From assembly GCA_019594235.1 (NCBI GenBank), contig JAFDTG010000044.1:1-12097 (forward strand): a stretch of DNA of 12,097 bases, written 5' to 3'. The number at the start of each line of letters is the position of its first letter. Positions within the stretch are counted from its first letter, which is position 1. The notes under the pieces were generated by a model. The model searched no databases, was not told the DNA's origin, and was given only the letters and a program-made list of their open reading frames with translations. The DNA is from Candidatus Saliniplasma halalkaliphilum (GTDB taxonomy: Archaea > Thermoplasmatota > Thermoplasmata > Halarchaeoplasmatales > Halarchaeoplasmataceae). Both the position numbers and the translations under genes were made by a program. This document shows, in pieces, positions 1-6,437 of this stretch.

Positions 1-130
1 AGAGCTGTCACGGACGTATTACGAATATGGATTGCTTTTAGGAGATAAAGAATTGCTTGATAAAGCATATGAACTGTTTGAAGAGATGGGGCTTGAATTG
101 TGGATTGAGAAGACGAAGGATTTGGTTTAA
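1..130 (+). CDS. TPR-like helical repeat protein, C-terminal fragment
   Basis: This is the last 42 codons of a gene that begins outside the window. The frame starts at base 2 and ends with TAA at 128-130. The visible residues contain RTYYEYGLLLGD, then an A-Y-E-L-F-E-E-M-G helix, ending in LELWIEKTKDLV. This alternation of small, aromatic and acidic positions is typical of the last TPR repeats in large archaeal and bacterial TPR proteins, where a closing repeat of the type LARTYYEYG...ALELFEEMGMELW is common. Such repeats bind other proteins. What domain precedes them (ATPase, kinase, cyclase or only more TPR) cannot be known here. It is followed by an AT-rich gap with a stem-loop and T-tracts. 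Confidence 0.7.
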   Translation, partial: ELSRTYYEYGLLLGDKELLDKAYELFEEMGLELWIEKTKDLV

Positions 131-214
131 ATATAACCGATGTTTGTTTGTAATTTGAATCGTTCTATGCCTAACCCGCTAAATAAAACTAATTGATGAT
201 GAAAATTGCCCGCC

Positions 215-240
215 ATTTGTATTTAATACAAATAATTTTT
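215..240 (+). terminator. AT-rich stem-loop followed by T5, possible terminator
   Basis: Bases 215-222 (ATTTGTAT) and 226-233 (ATACAAAT) form a perfect 8-bp stem with a 3-base loop, followed by five T at 236-240. It lies about 85 bases after the TPR gene stop, in an otherwise empty gap. It could help end that transcript or simply be an AT-rich dyad. Only two of the eight pairs are GC-type or stronger, so stability is low. Confidence 0.3.
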
Positions 241-258
241 ACAATTTGACCAAAAATG

Positions 259-316
259 TTAACTAGTACCATCTAAATTAACATATAATTCATACATCAC
301 GATAATCACCCTCCCT
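259..316 (-). repeat. 27-base repeat copy A with SD and 12-codon micro-ORF
   Basis: Bases 290-316 are identical to 1076-1102. On the minus strand the repeat reads as a purine run, then GGGAGGGTGAT (close to the consensus SD AGGAGGTGAT), then TATC, GTG, ATG. From that ATG (297) an open frame of 12 codons runs to TAA at 259-261 and would encode MYELYVNLDGTS. The similarity continues upstream as an A7-8 run (321-328 on the + strand as T8), with a 5-base insertion relative to copy B. The unit flanks the PRC-barrel gene on its downstream side. Its function is unknown: a leader, a remnant gene start or a transcript end are all possible. Confidence 0.6.
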
Positions 317-320
317 CCTC

Positions 321-328
321 TTTTTTTT
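321..328 (+). terminator. T8 tract, possible transcript end
   Basis: Eight T in a row after a C-rich stretch, about 190 bases past the TPR gene stop. Archaeal RNA polymerase commonly terminates at such T-tracts. It could end the + transcript, but the same bases are the A-run before the SD of repeat copy A on the other strand. Confidence 0.3.
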
Positions 329-377
329 CTCTTCGTTGTTTCTTTGATCAGGTTTTCTAGAGGAGCTTTTAAATAGA

Positions 378-950
378 TTATAATTTTTTGATCGGTTCTT
401 CTTGGATGATCTTACCCATATCCTCTAAAGATGTATCTAGCATTATCTTATCGCCGATACTTTTCACGTGTCTCATAGATATCCCTAATCTAGTTTTAGA
501 AAGTAGAGATTTTTTCAGATCCAACGTTTCCAGTATATCCTTTTTTATTTTGACGAGCAGTGAAAGCGTACCTAAGGATTCAGGATCTATCAACACGTCT
601 TCCACTTCACCCACGTCGTTTCCATTACTTCCGGATATCTCCATGCCTAAAAAAGATGAGGCAAATTTCTTTTCAGAAACGTCTTTGAAGTGATGCTGGA
701 GTTGTTCTATAGGTTCTTTTAATACAACATTGTCGGTGAATGCTTTAACGTGTTCCACATCTATCCCCAACTTCAACGAAGATAACAATGGTTTGCTCTG
801 GGCGAGTTCGTCTATTACCTCTTTGTTCATTTTGACTACGATCTCATCGATCTTAAACTCCTTGTCATAGGTAATATCTATCATTTCACCCATCGATCGA
901 CCATTACTACTCAATATCTCTTTACCTTTGATCTCATTTAATGCTTCCAT
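378..950 (-). CDS. Tandem PRC-barrel domain protein
   Basis: A 190-residue soluble protein made of two PRC-barrel repeats, about residues 5-84 and 97-177. Each begins with the GxEIxxSNGxxxGE(M/V) strand-turn pattern, continues with a D-rich strand (DITYDKEF, DVLIDPESL) and ends with LGI-x-x-x-HVK before a final strand. The repeats clearly align to each other, so the gene arose by internal duplication. PRC-barrel proteins occur in the photosynthetic reaction centre H subunit, RimM and many small archaeal proteins of unknown role; archaeal ones have been linked to cell division and RNA processing. I infer no specific function. No signal peptide or membrane segment is present. The ATG at 950 has GAGGG upstream, and a TATA-like TTAAATA lies near 985-992, which fits a short leader. 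Repeat copies A and B lie on either side of the gene. Confidence 0.85.
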   Translation of the reverse strand: MEALNEIKGKEILSSNGRSMGEMIDITYDKEFKIDEIVVKMNKEVIDELAQSKPLLSSLKLGIDVEHVKAFTDNVVLKEPIEQLQHHFKDVSEKKFASSFLGMEISGSNGNDVGEVEDVLIDPESLGTLSLLVKIKKDILETLDLKKSLLSKTRLGISMRHVKSIGDKIMLDTSLEDMGKIIQEEPIKKL

Positions 951-977
951 TTATATCCCTCTTACAAAAAGTAACTC

Positions 978-1024
978 GTTCTAGATATTTAATCTTTGTT
1001 TAAATGGTTGAATTTTATAAAACT
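978..1024 (-). promoter_or_regulatory. Probable promoter of the PRC-barrel gene
   Basis: Read on the minus strand, the region holds a TTTATAAAA element (about 1012-1022) and a second GATTAAATAT element (about 983-993). The nearer one is about 20-25 bases before a plausible transcript start that would leave a leader of some 12 bases containing the GAGGG SD. Assigned from archaeal TATA spacing only. Confidence 0.4.
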
Positions 1025-1053
1025 TGGGAAAGTTTTAATTACATTTAATTTAA

Positions 1054-1102
1054 TTAGAACTTGAATTTCAAACTGTCATACATCACGATAATCACCCTCC
1101 CT
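1054..1102 (-). repeat. 27-base repeat copy B with SD and 9-codon micro-ORF
   Basis: Bases 1076-1102 match copy A (290-316) without a mismatch. On the minus strand the GGGAGGGTGAT SD is followed by GTG-ATG, and the ATG at 1083 opens a 9-codon frame (MYDSLKFKF) closed by TAA at 1054-1056. After the shared MY and an acidic residue the two micro-peptides differ, so only the leader and first codons are conserved. On the + strand the copy lies 63 bases before the PfpI-family gene and reads ATCACCCTCCCT, resembling the 3' end of 16S rRNA; GTGAT in that gene's SD could pair with ATCAC here. Confidence 0.6.
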
Positions 1103-1164
1103 TTTTTTCTTAGATTTGGTGAAAAGATTGATTAGACTCCTCGAAAATAGAAGGATGTGATAAA

Positions 1165-1668
1165 ATGAAAAAAGCTATCGTACTCATAGAGAACGGTTTC
1201 GAGGATACTGAACTGACATACCCGTATTTCAGACTCCAGGAAGCCGGTTTCGAAGTTGATTTGGTTGGTGAAAAGGGAGGAACTACTTACGAGAGTAAGA
1301 ACGGGCAGAAGTTGAATTCCCATAAAGCCGCCGAAGACATAGACATATCTGAATACGATTTACTAGTCGTACCGGGTGGAAGGGCTCCGGATAGGATGAG
1401 GATCAAGGAGTCTATCGTAAAATTGGCTCAGGATGCTGTTGACAACGATCTAGTCATCGCTTCGATCTGCCACGGATTGCAACTGCTGATAGAAACCGAC
1501 CTCCTAGAAGGTAAAAAAGCCACCTGCTATTACTCCGTAAGAACAGATATGGAGAACGCCGGAGCTAAATTCTTAGATGAAGAAGTGGTGGTCGATGGAA
1601 AACTGGTAACCTCCAGGCATCCTGGAGATCTACCTGCTTTCATGAGAGAAACTTTGAAACAACTGTAA
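1165..1668 (+). CDS. PfpI/DJ-1 superfamily protein (intracellular protease/deglycase type)
   Basis: A 167-residue protein matching the archaeal PfpI family over its full length. The nucleophile elbow is ASICHG with Cys102 followed by His103. The conserved acidic patch near the N terminus is FEDTEL (Glu13, Glu16). PGGRAP at 70-75 and the closing DLPAFMRE are typical. In Pyrococcus PH1704 the triad is Cys100, His101 and Glu74 from the neighbouring subunit; the aligned residue here is Asp76. Family members have been described as ATP-independent proteases, glyoxalases or protein/nucleotide deglycases, and which activity applies cannot be decided from sequence. No signal peptide, so cytoplasmic, probably a hexamer. 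The ATG has GGATGTGAT just upstream (1153-1161). The gene appears to stand alone, with T-tracts directly after its stop. Confidence 0.92.
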   Translation: MKKAIVLIENGFEDTELTYPYFRLQEAGFEVDLVGEKGGTTYESKNGQKLNSHKAAEDIDISEYDLLVVPGGRAPDRMRIKESIVKLAQDAVDNDLVIASICHGLQLLIETDLLEGKKATCYYSVRTDMENAGAKFLDEEVVVDGKLVTSRHPGDLPAFMRETLKQL

Positions 1669-1674
1669 AAATCC

Positions 1675-1693
1675 TTTTTTCTTTTTTTAAAAA
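1675..1693 (+). terminator. T-tract terminator between convergent genes
   Basis: T6 (1675-1680), C, T7 (1682-1688) and A5 lie 7 bases after the PfpI-family stop. This is a typical archaeal T-rich terminator. On the minus strand the A5 becomes T5 and could also serve the convergent methyltransferase gene. Confidence 0.55.
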
Positions 1694-1707
1694 GTAGATG
1701 TACTGAT

Positions 1708-2568
1708 CTAACTCTTCCTAGCAACTACACCCATTGCATCTGCTCCCGACTCTATAGGTTTTCCCGTCAAGTCACCGTAAAAATCTTCGACTTCGAAACC
1801 GTGTTTTTTGAGTGATCCCGAGATCTGGGATGGTGTAAAGAATCGATGCCATATACGGTAGACACTTGCATCTCCATTTTTTTCTATGATTAAATATTGA
1901 TCCAATTTCACCTGTTCATCAGGGTAATAGTAGCGGTTTAACAATTCCATGTAACTATGAGAACACCAGAAACCTCCATCTTCTTTGACCGTCCATCGTG
2001 TAGTTTCGTCATCTGCTTCCGGATGTGATGGTGTAAGAACGTCGAACACGAAATAACCGTCTTCTTTGAGCAGTGAATTTATCCGTTGCAATAATTGATC
2101 TTGCTCTTCTTCGGATAACACACTGAAGTCGTAGTAGATCATCAAAGCGGTATCGTACTTTCCGGGTATTTCAACGTCCAAATAATTACCGTGTATGAGT
2201 TCTATATCAGTATCACGGTGCTCTTCAGCATACTCTATAGATCTCTTAGAAAAATCAACACCCGTGACTTCAAGACCGTAACGGCTCAGTTCACTGCAGT
2301 AAAGTCCGGGACCACAGCCCAAGTCGATAACTTTCGAACCCTCTTCTAATCCACATCTAGATACTATCCACTCACAAAATTTCTTGATGGTTTTGTTCTT
2401 GCGGCTGGCCATATCACGTTCGGGATCGAGGTGTGCTCGAAGAAGGTACTCGGAGATGTGTTCATCGGTCCATATCTCACCGTCTCCAGGCTCAGATAAA
2501 GGGGGTTTGCTGGACAATTCTTTCAACCTGTTTAAATCTAACTTGCCCTCTTCCAATACATTTACCAT
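1708..2568 (-). CDS. Class I SAM-dependent methyltransferase
   Basis: A 286-residue protein with a Rossmann-fold methyltransferase core. Motif I is VIDLGCGPG (about 80-88), motif II is VTGVDFS (about 101-107), and an acidic strand GNYLD follows. The N-terminal 70 residues contain ISEYLLRAHLDPERDMASR, and the C-terminal part contains RIWHRFFTPSQI; both recur in a family of uncharacterised bacterial and archaeal methyltransferases. The substrate is unknown; a small molecule is as likely as a macromolecule. The reading frame stays open to 2607, but I chose the ATG at 2568 because GGTGAGATC sits directly before it and because a TATA box at 2608-2620 would leave a 20-base leader, whereas a start at 2607 would lie against that box. 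It is divergent from the transporter gene and convergent with the PfpI-family gene. Confidence 0.85.
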   Translation of the reverse strand: MVNVLEEGKLDLNRLKELSSKPPLSEPGDGEIWTDEHISEYLLRAHLDPERDMASRKNKTIKKFCEWIVSRCGLEEGSKVIDLGCGPGLYCSELSRYGLEVTGVDFSKRSIEYAEEHRDTDIELIHGNYLDVEIPGKYDTALMIYYDFSVLSEEEQDQLLQRINSLLKEDGYFVFDVLTPSHPEADDETTRWTVKEDGGFWCSHSYMELLNRYYYPDEQVKLDQYLIIEKNGDASVYRIWHRFFTPSQISGSLKKHGFEVEDFYGDLTGKPIESGADAMGVVARKS

Positions 2569-2607
2569 GATCTCACCGTTTGTAACAATAATAGTAGGAA
2601 AGTACAT

Positions 2608-2660
2608 CTATATAATATAGATGAAAAGTCGTTAATGAAAAGCACCATTACTAAATATAA
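2608..2660. promoter_or_regulatory. Divergent promoters: methyltransferase and YaaH-family gene
   Basis: CTATAT-A-ATATAG (2608-2620), a symmetrical TATA element, serves the minus-strand methyltransferase. CTAAATATAA (2651-2660) serves the + strand transporter and is centred 25 bases before its ATG, which predicts a leaderless transcript. Confidence 0.55.
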
Positions 2661-2680
2661 CCCCTTAATAATCACAATCC

Positions 2681-3292
2681 ATGACAGATGACAATCGATC
2701 AAGAGATATATTCATCAAAGAATTACCAGAATTATCGACTGAACCCGCTGCACTAGGTCTTTTCGGATTAGCTGTAGCTGCTCTATTGTTAGCGGTTACG
2801 GACTTGGGGTTAGCATCGGCATCTAACAGCGCACTGATGATCCCGTGGATACTGTTCTTCGGGGCTACGGCACAGTTCGTAGCAGGTTTGATGGAATTCA
2901 AACGTAACAATATTTTTGGTGCCACCGTTTTCACTTTCTTTTCCCTAGCCATGTATTCCATAGCTTTAACGGGCTACATCAACACGTTCACCGACGTCAC
3001 GGTAGATACGAATCACTACGTAGCAGGCCTAGTAGCTGTTATGGTGTTCTTGATAATAATCACATTCGCATCGATGATGACTAACAAGGTACTTTTCACC
3101 ATCGTAGTGGCAGTTGATATCGCACTTCCGCTTTTGATGGCTCATTACCTATATGACCTATCAGCAGTATATGCCGGAGTGTTTTTACTGATAACTTCAG
3201 CACTTTCATTCTATGCAGCTGCAGCTGTACTATTGAACAGTATGGCTGGAAAAGAGATCTTACCATTGGGTAGTCCGATGTGGGAACCGTAA
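2681..3292 (+). CDS. GPR1/FUN34/YaaH (SatP)-family membrane protein
   Basis: A 203-residue protein with six predicted membrane segments, the normal size and topology for this family of acetate/succinate-proton symporters and related channels. The family signature before the first helix, usually NPAPLGL, appears as EPAALGL (21-27). The second and third helices carry FGATAQFVAGLMEF followed by NNIFGATVF, closely matching the usual FGG-x-AQ-x-x-AGxWEF...GNTFGAT. The N-terminal 20 residues are charged and cytoplasmic. By family, it would move acetate or another small carboxylate across the cytoplasmic membrane; the altered signature (Glu for Asn, Ala for Pro) makes the exact substrate uncertain. 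No acetate-metabolism gene is adjacent. The ATG is probably leaderless. The stop lies 15 bases from the convergent RDD gene. Confidence 0.85.
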   Translation: MTDDNRSRDIFIKELPELSTEPAALGLFGLAVAALLLAVTDLGLASASNSALMIPWILFFGATAQFVAGLMEFKRNNIFGATVFTFFSLAMYSIALTGYINTFTDVTVDTNHYVAGLVAVMVFLIIITFASMMTNKVLFTIVVAVDIALPLLMAHYLYDLSAVYAGVFLLITSALSFYAAAAVLLNSMAGKEILPLGSPMWEP

Positions 3293-3307
3293 AAGTTCAG
3301 ATTGTAT

Positions 3308-3901
3308 TCAATCCTGATCCTCGTAGTATTTCCCTCTGTGAACGTCCCTAGCTACGAAGCTGTTAACCAGTATATCACCAGTACGTCTAGAGTAGAACAT
3401 CACCAGTATCAACTCTAAGAAACCAAAAGGTATACCTATCAATGGAATCCTGAACAGATATTTAGTAGAATTTCGGATGAATGAGTCCTTTAAACTAAGT
3501 TTTTCACCCTTGGAGTCTAGTACGTGAAGTTTGAACAGTCTCTTTCCAACAGTAGTACCCCACACACGTTTAGATTCCAGGATAGCAAAATAAGATATCA
3601 TATATAGACTAAAACAGATATGGATCAAAAGGTACTCCGAGGAAGTGAACAGTGCGACCAAAGAGAGATCCTCATAGATATTCGTCCTGTAAACGAAAAC
3701 TTCAAAAACTAAACCTTGAGAGATCACTCCCATGGCTGCTAACTGTCCAAGTATCAAAAGTGTAGATATCTTGATTATCGTAAGATCGACAAAGAATGCA
3801 AAAATCCTAAAGAAGAATCCTGCCTCTATTATAGAAACATCCTCTTCGTTCTCAGGCAATGAAGACCAGAACCTTTCTTTCTTCTCTTCCACATTCTCCA
3901 T
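3308..3901 (-). CDS. RDD-family membrane protein
   Basis: A 197-residue integral membrane protein of the RDD family. The defining Arg and Asp occur in the first helix, AGFFFRIFAFFVDL (Arg at 32, first Asp at 39 of this start). A charged loop has GTTVGKRLFKLHVLD, the usual T-x-GKRL-x-x-L-x-V-x-D element. The last part, SRRTGDILVNSFVARD, replaces the common RQ-x-x-DxLAGT-x-V. Three or four hydrophobic segments are visible. Some RDD proteins have been reported as sodium/proton antiporters, but most have no known role. The frame is open up to a GTG at 3934. I prefer the ATG at 3901, which has GGTG five bases upstream; the GTG start would add 11 residues and cannot be excluded. It is divergent from the YdjM-like gene. 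Confidence 0.82.
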   Translation of the reverse strand: MENVEEKKERFWSSLPENEEDVSIIEAGFFFRIFAFFVDLTIIKISTLLILGQLAAMGVISQGLVFEVFVYRTNIYEDLSLVALFTSSEYLLIHICFSLYMISYFAILESKRVWGTTVGKRLFKLHVLDSKGEKLSLKDSFIRNSTKYLFRIPLIGIPFGFLELILVMFYSRRTGDILVNSFVARDVHRGKYYEDQD

Positions 3902-3940
3902 ATTTGCACCGGCGTGCAGGTGAGAGAAATACACTCTGTT

Positions 3941-3983
3941 AAAAAGTTTACTAAGCTGATAGGACTACAAAAAGTATTTAATC
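3941..3983. promoter_or_regulatory. Divergent promoter region: RDD gene and YdjM-like gene
   Basis: AGTATTTAATC (3973-3983) is centred about 28 bases before the + strand ATG at 4006 and gives a near-leaderless transcript. The same A/T-symmetric element, or the TAAACTTTTTAAC stretch at 3941-3953, could drive the minus-strand RDD gene. Confidence 0.4.
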
Positions 3984-4005
3984 ATAAGGCTTGATTTATA
4001 TAAAT

Positions 4006-4572
4006 ATGCATCCCATTATCCATATAGCAGTCTCGATCCTCATCGGATTGGGGATGGGTTTCCACTCCAAGAGAAAGTACCTGATAGTAGTACTAGGTGC
4101 ATTGGGAGTCAACGGTCTGCTGGACTTAGATTATATTATAAAGGGATCGGGGATAATGGGGTTGAGATACTTCCATACCGGGATCGGGATGCTTTACATA
4201 CCTATTTTGATCCTGATAGGTTCCCATCTTTACGAACGAAAAAAAGATACGAGTATTTTTACCAGGATGTCGGTCTTTGTCCTGATAGTGGCTCTCGGTC
4301 ATCTTGTACTCGATACCTTCAGCGGTGACACTCCTGTTATGCTTTACTACCCTATCACACTCCAGGAATACACATTCGACCCTAATCTGCTGCCATCTGC
4401 ATTTGTCTTCTTCATAGGCATCACTGCGGCGGCGAACGTTCTAGAAACTTATTTGTACAACAACAATGAAGGCATGGAATCATTAACTGCAGAGGAACCG
4501 GGTGGAAATTTGACCAGACGATATAGAGATCGTATATCACATATCAAAAAAACCATCGATGAGATACATTAA
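4006..4572 (+). CDS. YdjM-like membrane-bound putative metal-dependent hydrolase
   Basis: A 188-residue protein with about five hydrophobic helices and a charged C-terminal tail (from about 152). Conserved polar residues sit inside or beside helices: His2 and His6 at the start, LLDLDY with Asp40 and Asp42, YFHTGIG with His57, GHLVLDTFSGD with His99, Asp103 and Asp108. This arrangement of His and Asp at membrane edges is what defines the YdjM/DUF457 group of predicted membrane metal-dependent hydrolases. The substrate is unknown. The ATG at 4006 is chosen because it follows a TATA element at the leaderless distance; the TTG at 3991 would put the start inside an AT-rich promoter. It is divergent from the RDD gene, and a shared role in the membrane is only a guess. 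Confidence 0.6.
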   Translation: MHPIIHIAVSILIGLGMGFHSKRKYLIVVLGALGVNGLLDLDYIIKGSGIMGLRYFHTGIGMLYIPILILIGSHLYERKKDTSIFTRMSVFVLIVALGHLVLDTFSGDTPVMLYYPITLQEYTFDPNLLPSAFVFFIGITAAANVLETYLYNNNEGMESLTAEEPGGNLTRRYRDRISHIKKTIDEIH

Positions 4573-4587
4573 AGGCACTTCAAAACT

Positions 4588-4622
4588 TTTATTTATAAAC
4601 TAAACTATCTCATGATAGAGGT
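4588..4622 (+). promoter_or_regulatory. TATA box and SD of the D-aminopeptidase gene
   Basis: TTTATTTATAAA (4588-4599) is a strong TATA-like element. GAGGT (4618-4622) is an SD seven bases before the ATG at 4630. Together they mark the start of the D-aminopeptidase-zinc ribbon transcript. Confidence 0.5.
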
Positions 4623-4629
4623 ATAAAAT

Positions 4630-5451
4630 ATGACATATCTGTTCTCAGTCGATATAGAAGGGATCTCGGGAGTGGTCTCGGCGAAGCAGGGCGCTATGGA
4701 TTCTAAAGAGTATGATAGAGCAAGAGACCTTATGACAAAAGAGGCGAACGAAGCGGCGCTAGGTGCCTTCGATGCAGGTGAAGAGAAGGTCTACGTAACC
4801 GACGGGCACGGGAAGATGAGAAATATCGTTCTAGAAGATCTGGACGAAAGAGTTGAACTTTTCAGCGGAAGACCGAAATTACTGTCCCAGATGGAGGGGT
4901 TGAATGAAAAAGAGATCGAAGCAGTGGGCTATATCGGATATCACAGTTCCGCACATTCTAGAGGAACTTTATCTCACACTTACTCTGGTGCAGTAGTTGA
5001 CGACCTTAAGATAGGTGGTAAAAAGGTCAGTGAATTCGCCATGAACTCTTACCTGGCTTCCAAGTACGATGTACCGATTTTCTTCCTAGCAGGGGATACC
5101 GAGATAATCCGAGAGGCTAAAGAATTGTACCCGGATATTCCTCATGTAGTAACAAAAACACCAACGGGTAGATACAGTGCTAAGTGTAGGCATCCAAAAG
5201 TTGTTAGAAAGGAGATCAGAGAAACTGTTACGGAAGCTATCAAAAAGAAAAAAGGTAAAGTGATCAAACCGGAAAGCTCTACGTTCCACGTGAGATTCAA
5301 AGACGCCGGTAAGCTAGATAACTGTGAATTACTTCCATCCATAGAAAGGACCGGATCGAAGGAATTCATCATCGATACTGGAGATATAGAAACGAACTAC
5401 AAGGTTTTCAGAGCCTGCACAATGCTGGCAACGATCGTTTCGCAGTCATGA
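4630..5451 (+). CDS. dppA: M55-family zinc D-aminopeptidase (DppA-like)
   Basis: A 273-residue protein matching Bacillus DppA in length and in every active-site position. The zinc ligands are Asp8 and Glu10 in SVDIEGISG, His60 in DGHGKM, His105 in GYHSSA and Glu135 in the helix after KIGG. The putative catalytic residue is His116 in LSHTYSG. M55 enzymes form barrel-shaped decamers in the cytoplasm and release N-terminal D-residues, preferring D-Ala peptides. Archaea have no murein, so here the likely substrates are scavenged or damaged peptides, which is inference. The gene has its own TATA box and SD. Its TGA overlaps the SD of the following zinc-ribbon gene, so the two are probably one operon. 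The gene symbol follows the homologue, not a tested function. Confidence 0.92.
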   Translation: MTYLFSVDIEGISGVVSAKQGAMDSKEYDRARDLMTKEANEAALGAFDAGEEKVYVTDGHGKMRNIVLEDLDERVELFSGRPKLLSQMEGLNEKEIEAVGYIGYHSSAHSRGTLSHTYSGAVVDDLKIGGKKVSEFAMNSYLASKYDVPIFFLAGDTEIIREAKELYPDIPHVVTKTPTGRYSAKCRHPKVVRKEIRETVTEAIKKKKGKVIKPESSTFHVRFKDAGKLDNCELLPSIERTGSKEFIIDTGDIETNYKVFRACTMLATIVSQS

Positions 5452-5462
5452 GGTGATTAATT

Positions 5463-5597
5463 TTGCCTATAGATGCAGATAGATGTCATTTCTGCCGGAA
5501 CTGGACCAAGGAATATAAAAGAGTGGGTGACAAACCTATCTGTGAAAAATGTATGAAAAAACTTGCACTGCTGATAAAAGAAGAACTGGAACTATAA
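5463..5597 (+). CDS. 44-residue zinc-ribbon protein
   Basis: A small gene right after the D-aminopeptidase. GAGGTGAT at 5450-5457, the best SD in the window, overlaps the upstream stop and lies 5 bases before a TTG start; TAA is at 5595-5597. The protein has two Cys pairs, CHFC (Cys8, Cys11) and CEKC (Cys27, Cys30), spaced as in a single zinc ribbon. A basic stretch lies between them and an amphipathic helix rich in Lys, Leu and Glu follows. I do not recognise a named family. It could bind RNA, DNA or a protein, or be a metal-binding subunit linked to the zinc peptidase. Its last six bases overlap the end of the convergent hydrolase gene. The SD, intact Cys pattern and operon position make it a convincing real gene. 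Confidence 0.8.
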   Translation: MPIDADRCHFCRNWTKEYKRVGDKPICEKCMKKLALLIKEELEL

Positions 5598-6437
5598 CTC
5601 GACTTCTATATCGTAGATCTCTTCAGGATTTTCTTTATGGATCTTCCAGACGTCCTCTTCAGTAAATACTCCTTCTTCCAAAAGTTTCTTGGTTTTTTTC
5701 GGGACGTTCTTGATACCTAACACTGCACCGGGTCTTTTAGGATCGTCTAAAAAGTCAGTTTCCATTACGAATCGGTTACCCTTTTCAGCAGCGGCTCTCA
5801 AGTTCTTTTCGCTTGCAAGTACTGAAGGGAACAGTCCTTTGTTCTCTTCAAAAGTTATCAATGGTGGACTGTAATGTTTAACGACTTTACCTCTATCTAA
5901 ACCGACCTCGTCGGCCATCTTACCGAATTCTTCACAAGTTTCAGGGTCCGTACTTTCGGTGTGCAGTACAACGGCACATCCCAGATCGACTGCGAGCTCC
6001 ATACCATATTTCATGATCTCATTTGAAACTTCAAAAATATCATCAGGTACTTCAAAATGCGGGCGACCTATCTCACCTAGTGCTAAAGCCTTTCCTTCTT
6101 GAACGTACTCGGCAGCCAAATCCATCCCGTCTATGAGGATCTTCTTAGCTTCCTCCAAACCAACTTTCTTTTCAAGGTTGACTAGATCCACGGGATAAGG
6201 TCCCAATGTCACGTACACTTCGACACCGGTACTCTTCATAGACCTTTGAGCTAAACCTACGGTACGCTCATAAATAGGTCCGTACCCATTTTCATCCCAC
6301 TCCCTTAAGTCATGATAAGGGAGATGGGAGAGAACGAGATGTGTCCCCCCTGCTCTTTCAAACCTTTTTACCGATTCCACATTATCCCCACGTTCCTGGA
6401 GATGTATGTGGTTATCGAATATGGGAATCTGACTAAT
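5592..6437 (-). CDS. TatD-related metal-dependent hydrolase with apparent ATT start
   Basis: A 281-residue TIM-barrel hydrolase of the archaeal TatD-related group. The metal ligands are HxH in FDNHIHL (residues 10 and 12), Glu122 in LGEIGRPH, His159 in VVLHTE, His188 in VKHYSPP and Asp228 in METDF. The first GTG or ATG in frame is a GTG at 6380, but that start would delete the HxH motif and the strand before it. The frame is open upstream to a TGA at 6441-6443 and holds no ATG, GTG or TTG there. The best candidate is ATT at 6435-6437, which overlaps the TBP stop TAG and lies 12 bases after AGGTG. Homologues usually begin with Met just before IPIFDNH. Translation is therefore probably coupled to TBP. 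The substrate is unknown; phosphodiester or amide hydrolysis is possible for this superfamily. Confidence 0.82.
   Translation of the reverse strand: MSQIPIFDNHIHLQERGDNVESVKRFERAGGTHLVLSHLPYHDLREWDENGYGPIYERTVGLAQRSMKSTGVEVYVTLGPYPVDLVNLEKKVGLEEAKKILIDGMDLAAEYVQEGKALALGEIGRPHFEVPDDIFEVSNEIMKYGMELAVDLGCAVVLHTESTDPETCEEFGKMADEVGLDRGKVVKHYSPPLITFEENKGLFPSVLASEKNLRAAAEKGNRFVMETDFLDDPKRPGAVLGIKNVPKKTKKLLEEGVFTEEDVWKIHKENPEEIYDIEVEL

Noticed and set aside
131..377. Search for a tRNA or structured RNA gene in the first gap
   Set aside because: No cloverleaf, GC-rich stem set or T-loop sequence is visible; only an AT-rich hairpin, repeat copy A and a T8 tract.
388..693. Open + strand frame of 101 codons within the PRC-barrel gene
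   Set aside because: It is antisense to a clearly folded two-repeat protein, has low-complexity Ser/Ile-rich sequence and no SD or promoter.
290..1102. The two 27-base repeats as a CRISPR array or target-site duplication of an insertion
   Set aside because: Only two copies, nearly 760 bases apart, with a normal gene between them and no transposase, inverted repeats or cas gene.
2665..2961. Open minus-strand frame of 98 codons inside the YaaH-family gene
   Set aside because: Antisense to conserved membrane helices and without a plausible start signal.
3298..3316. Stem-loop GATTG-tatt-CAATC between the convergent YaaH and RDD genes
   Set aside because: Only five pairs, no T-tract follows, and it overlaps the RDD stop codon; too weak to call a terminator.
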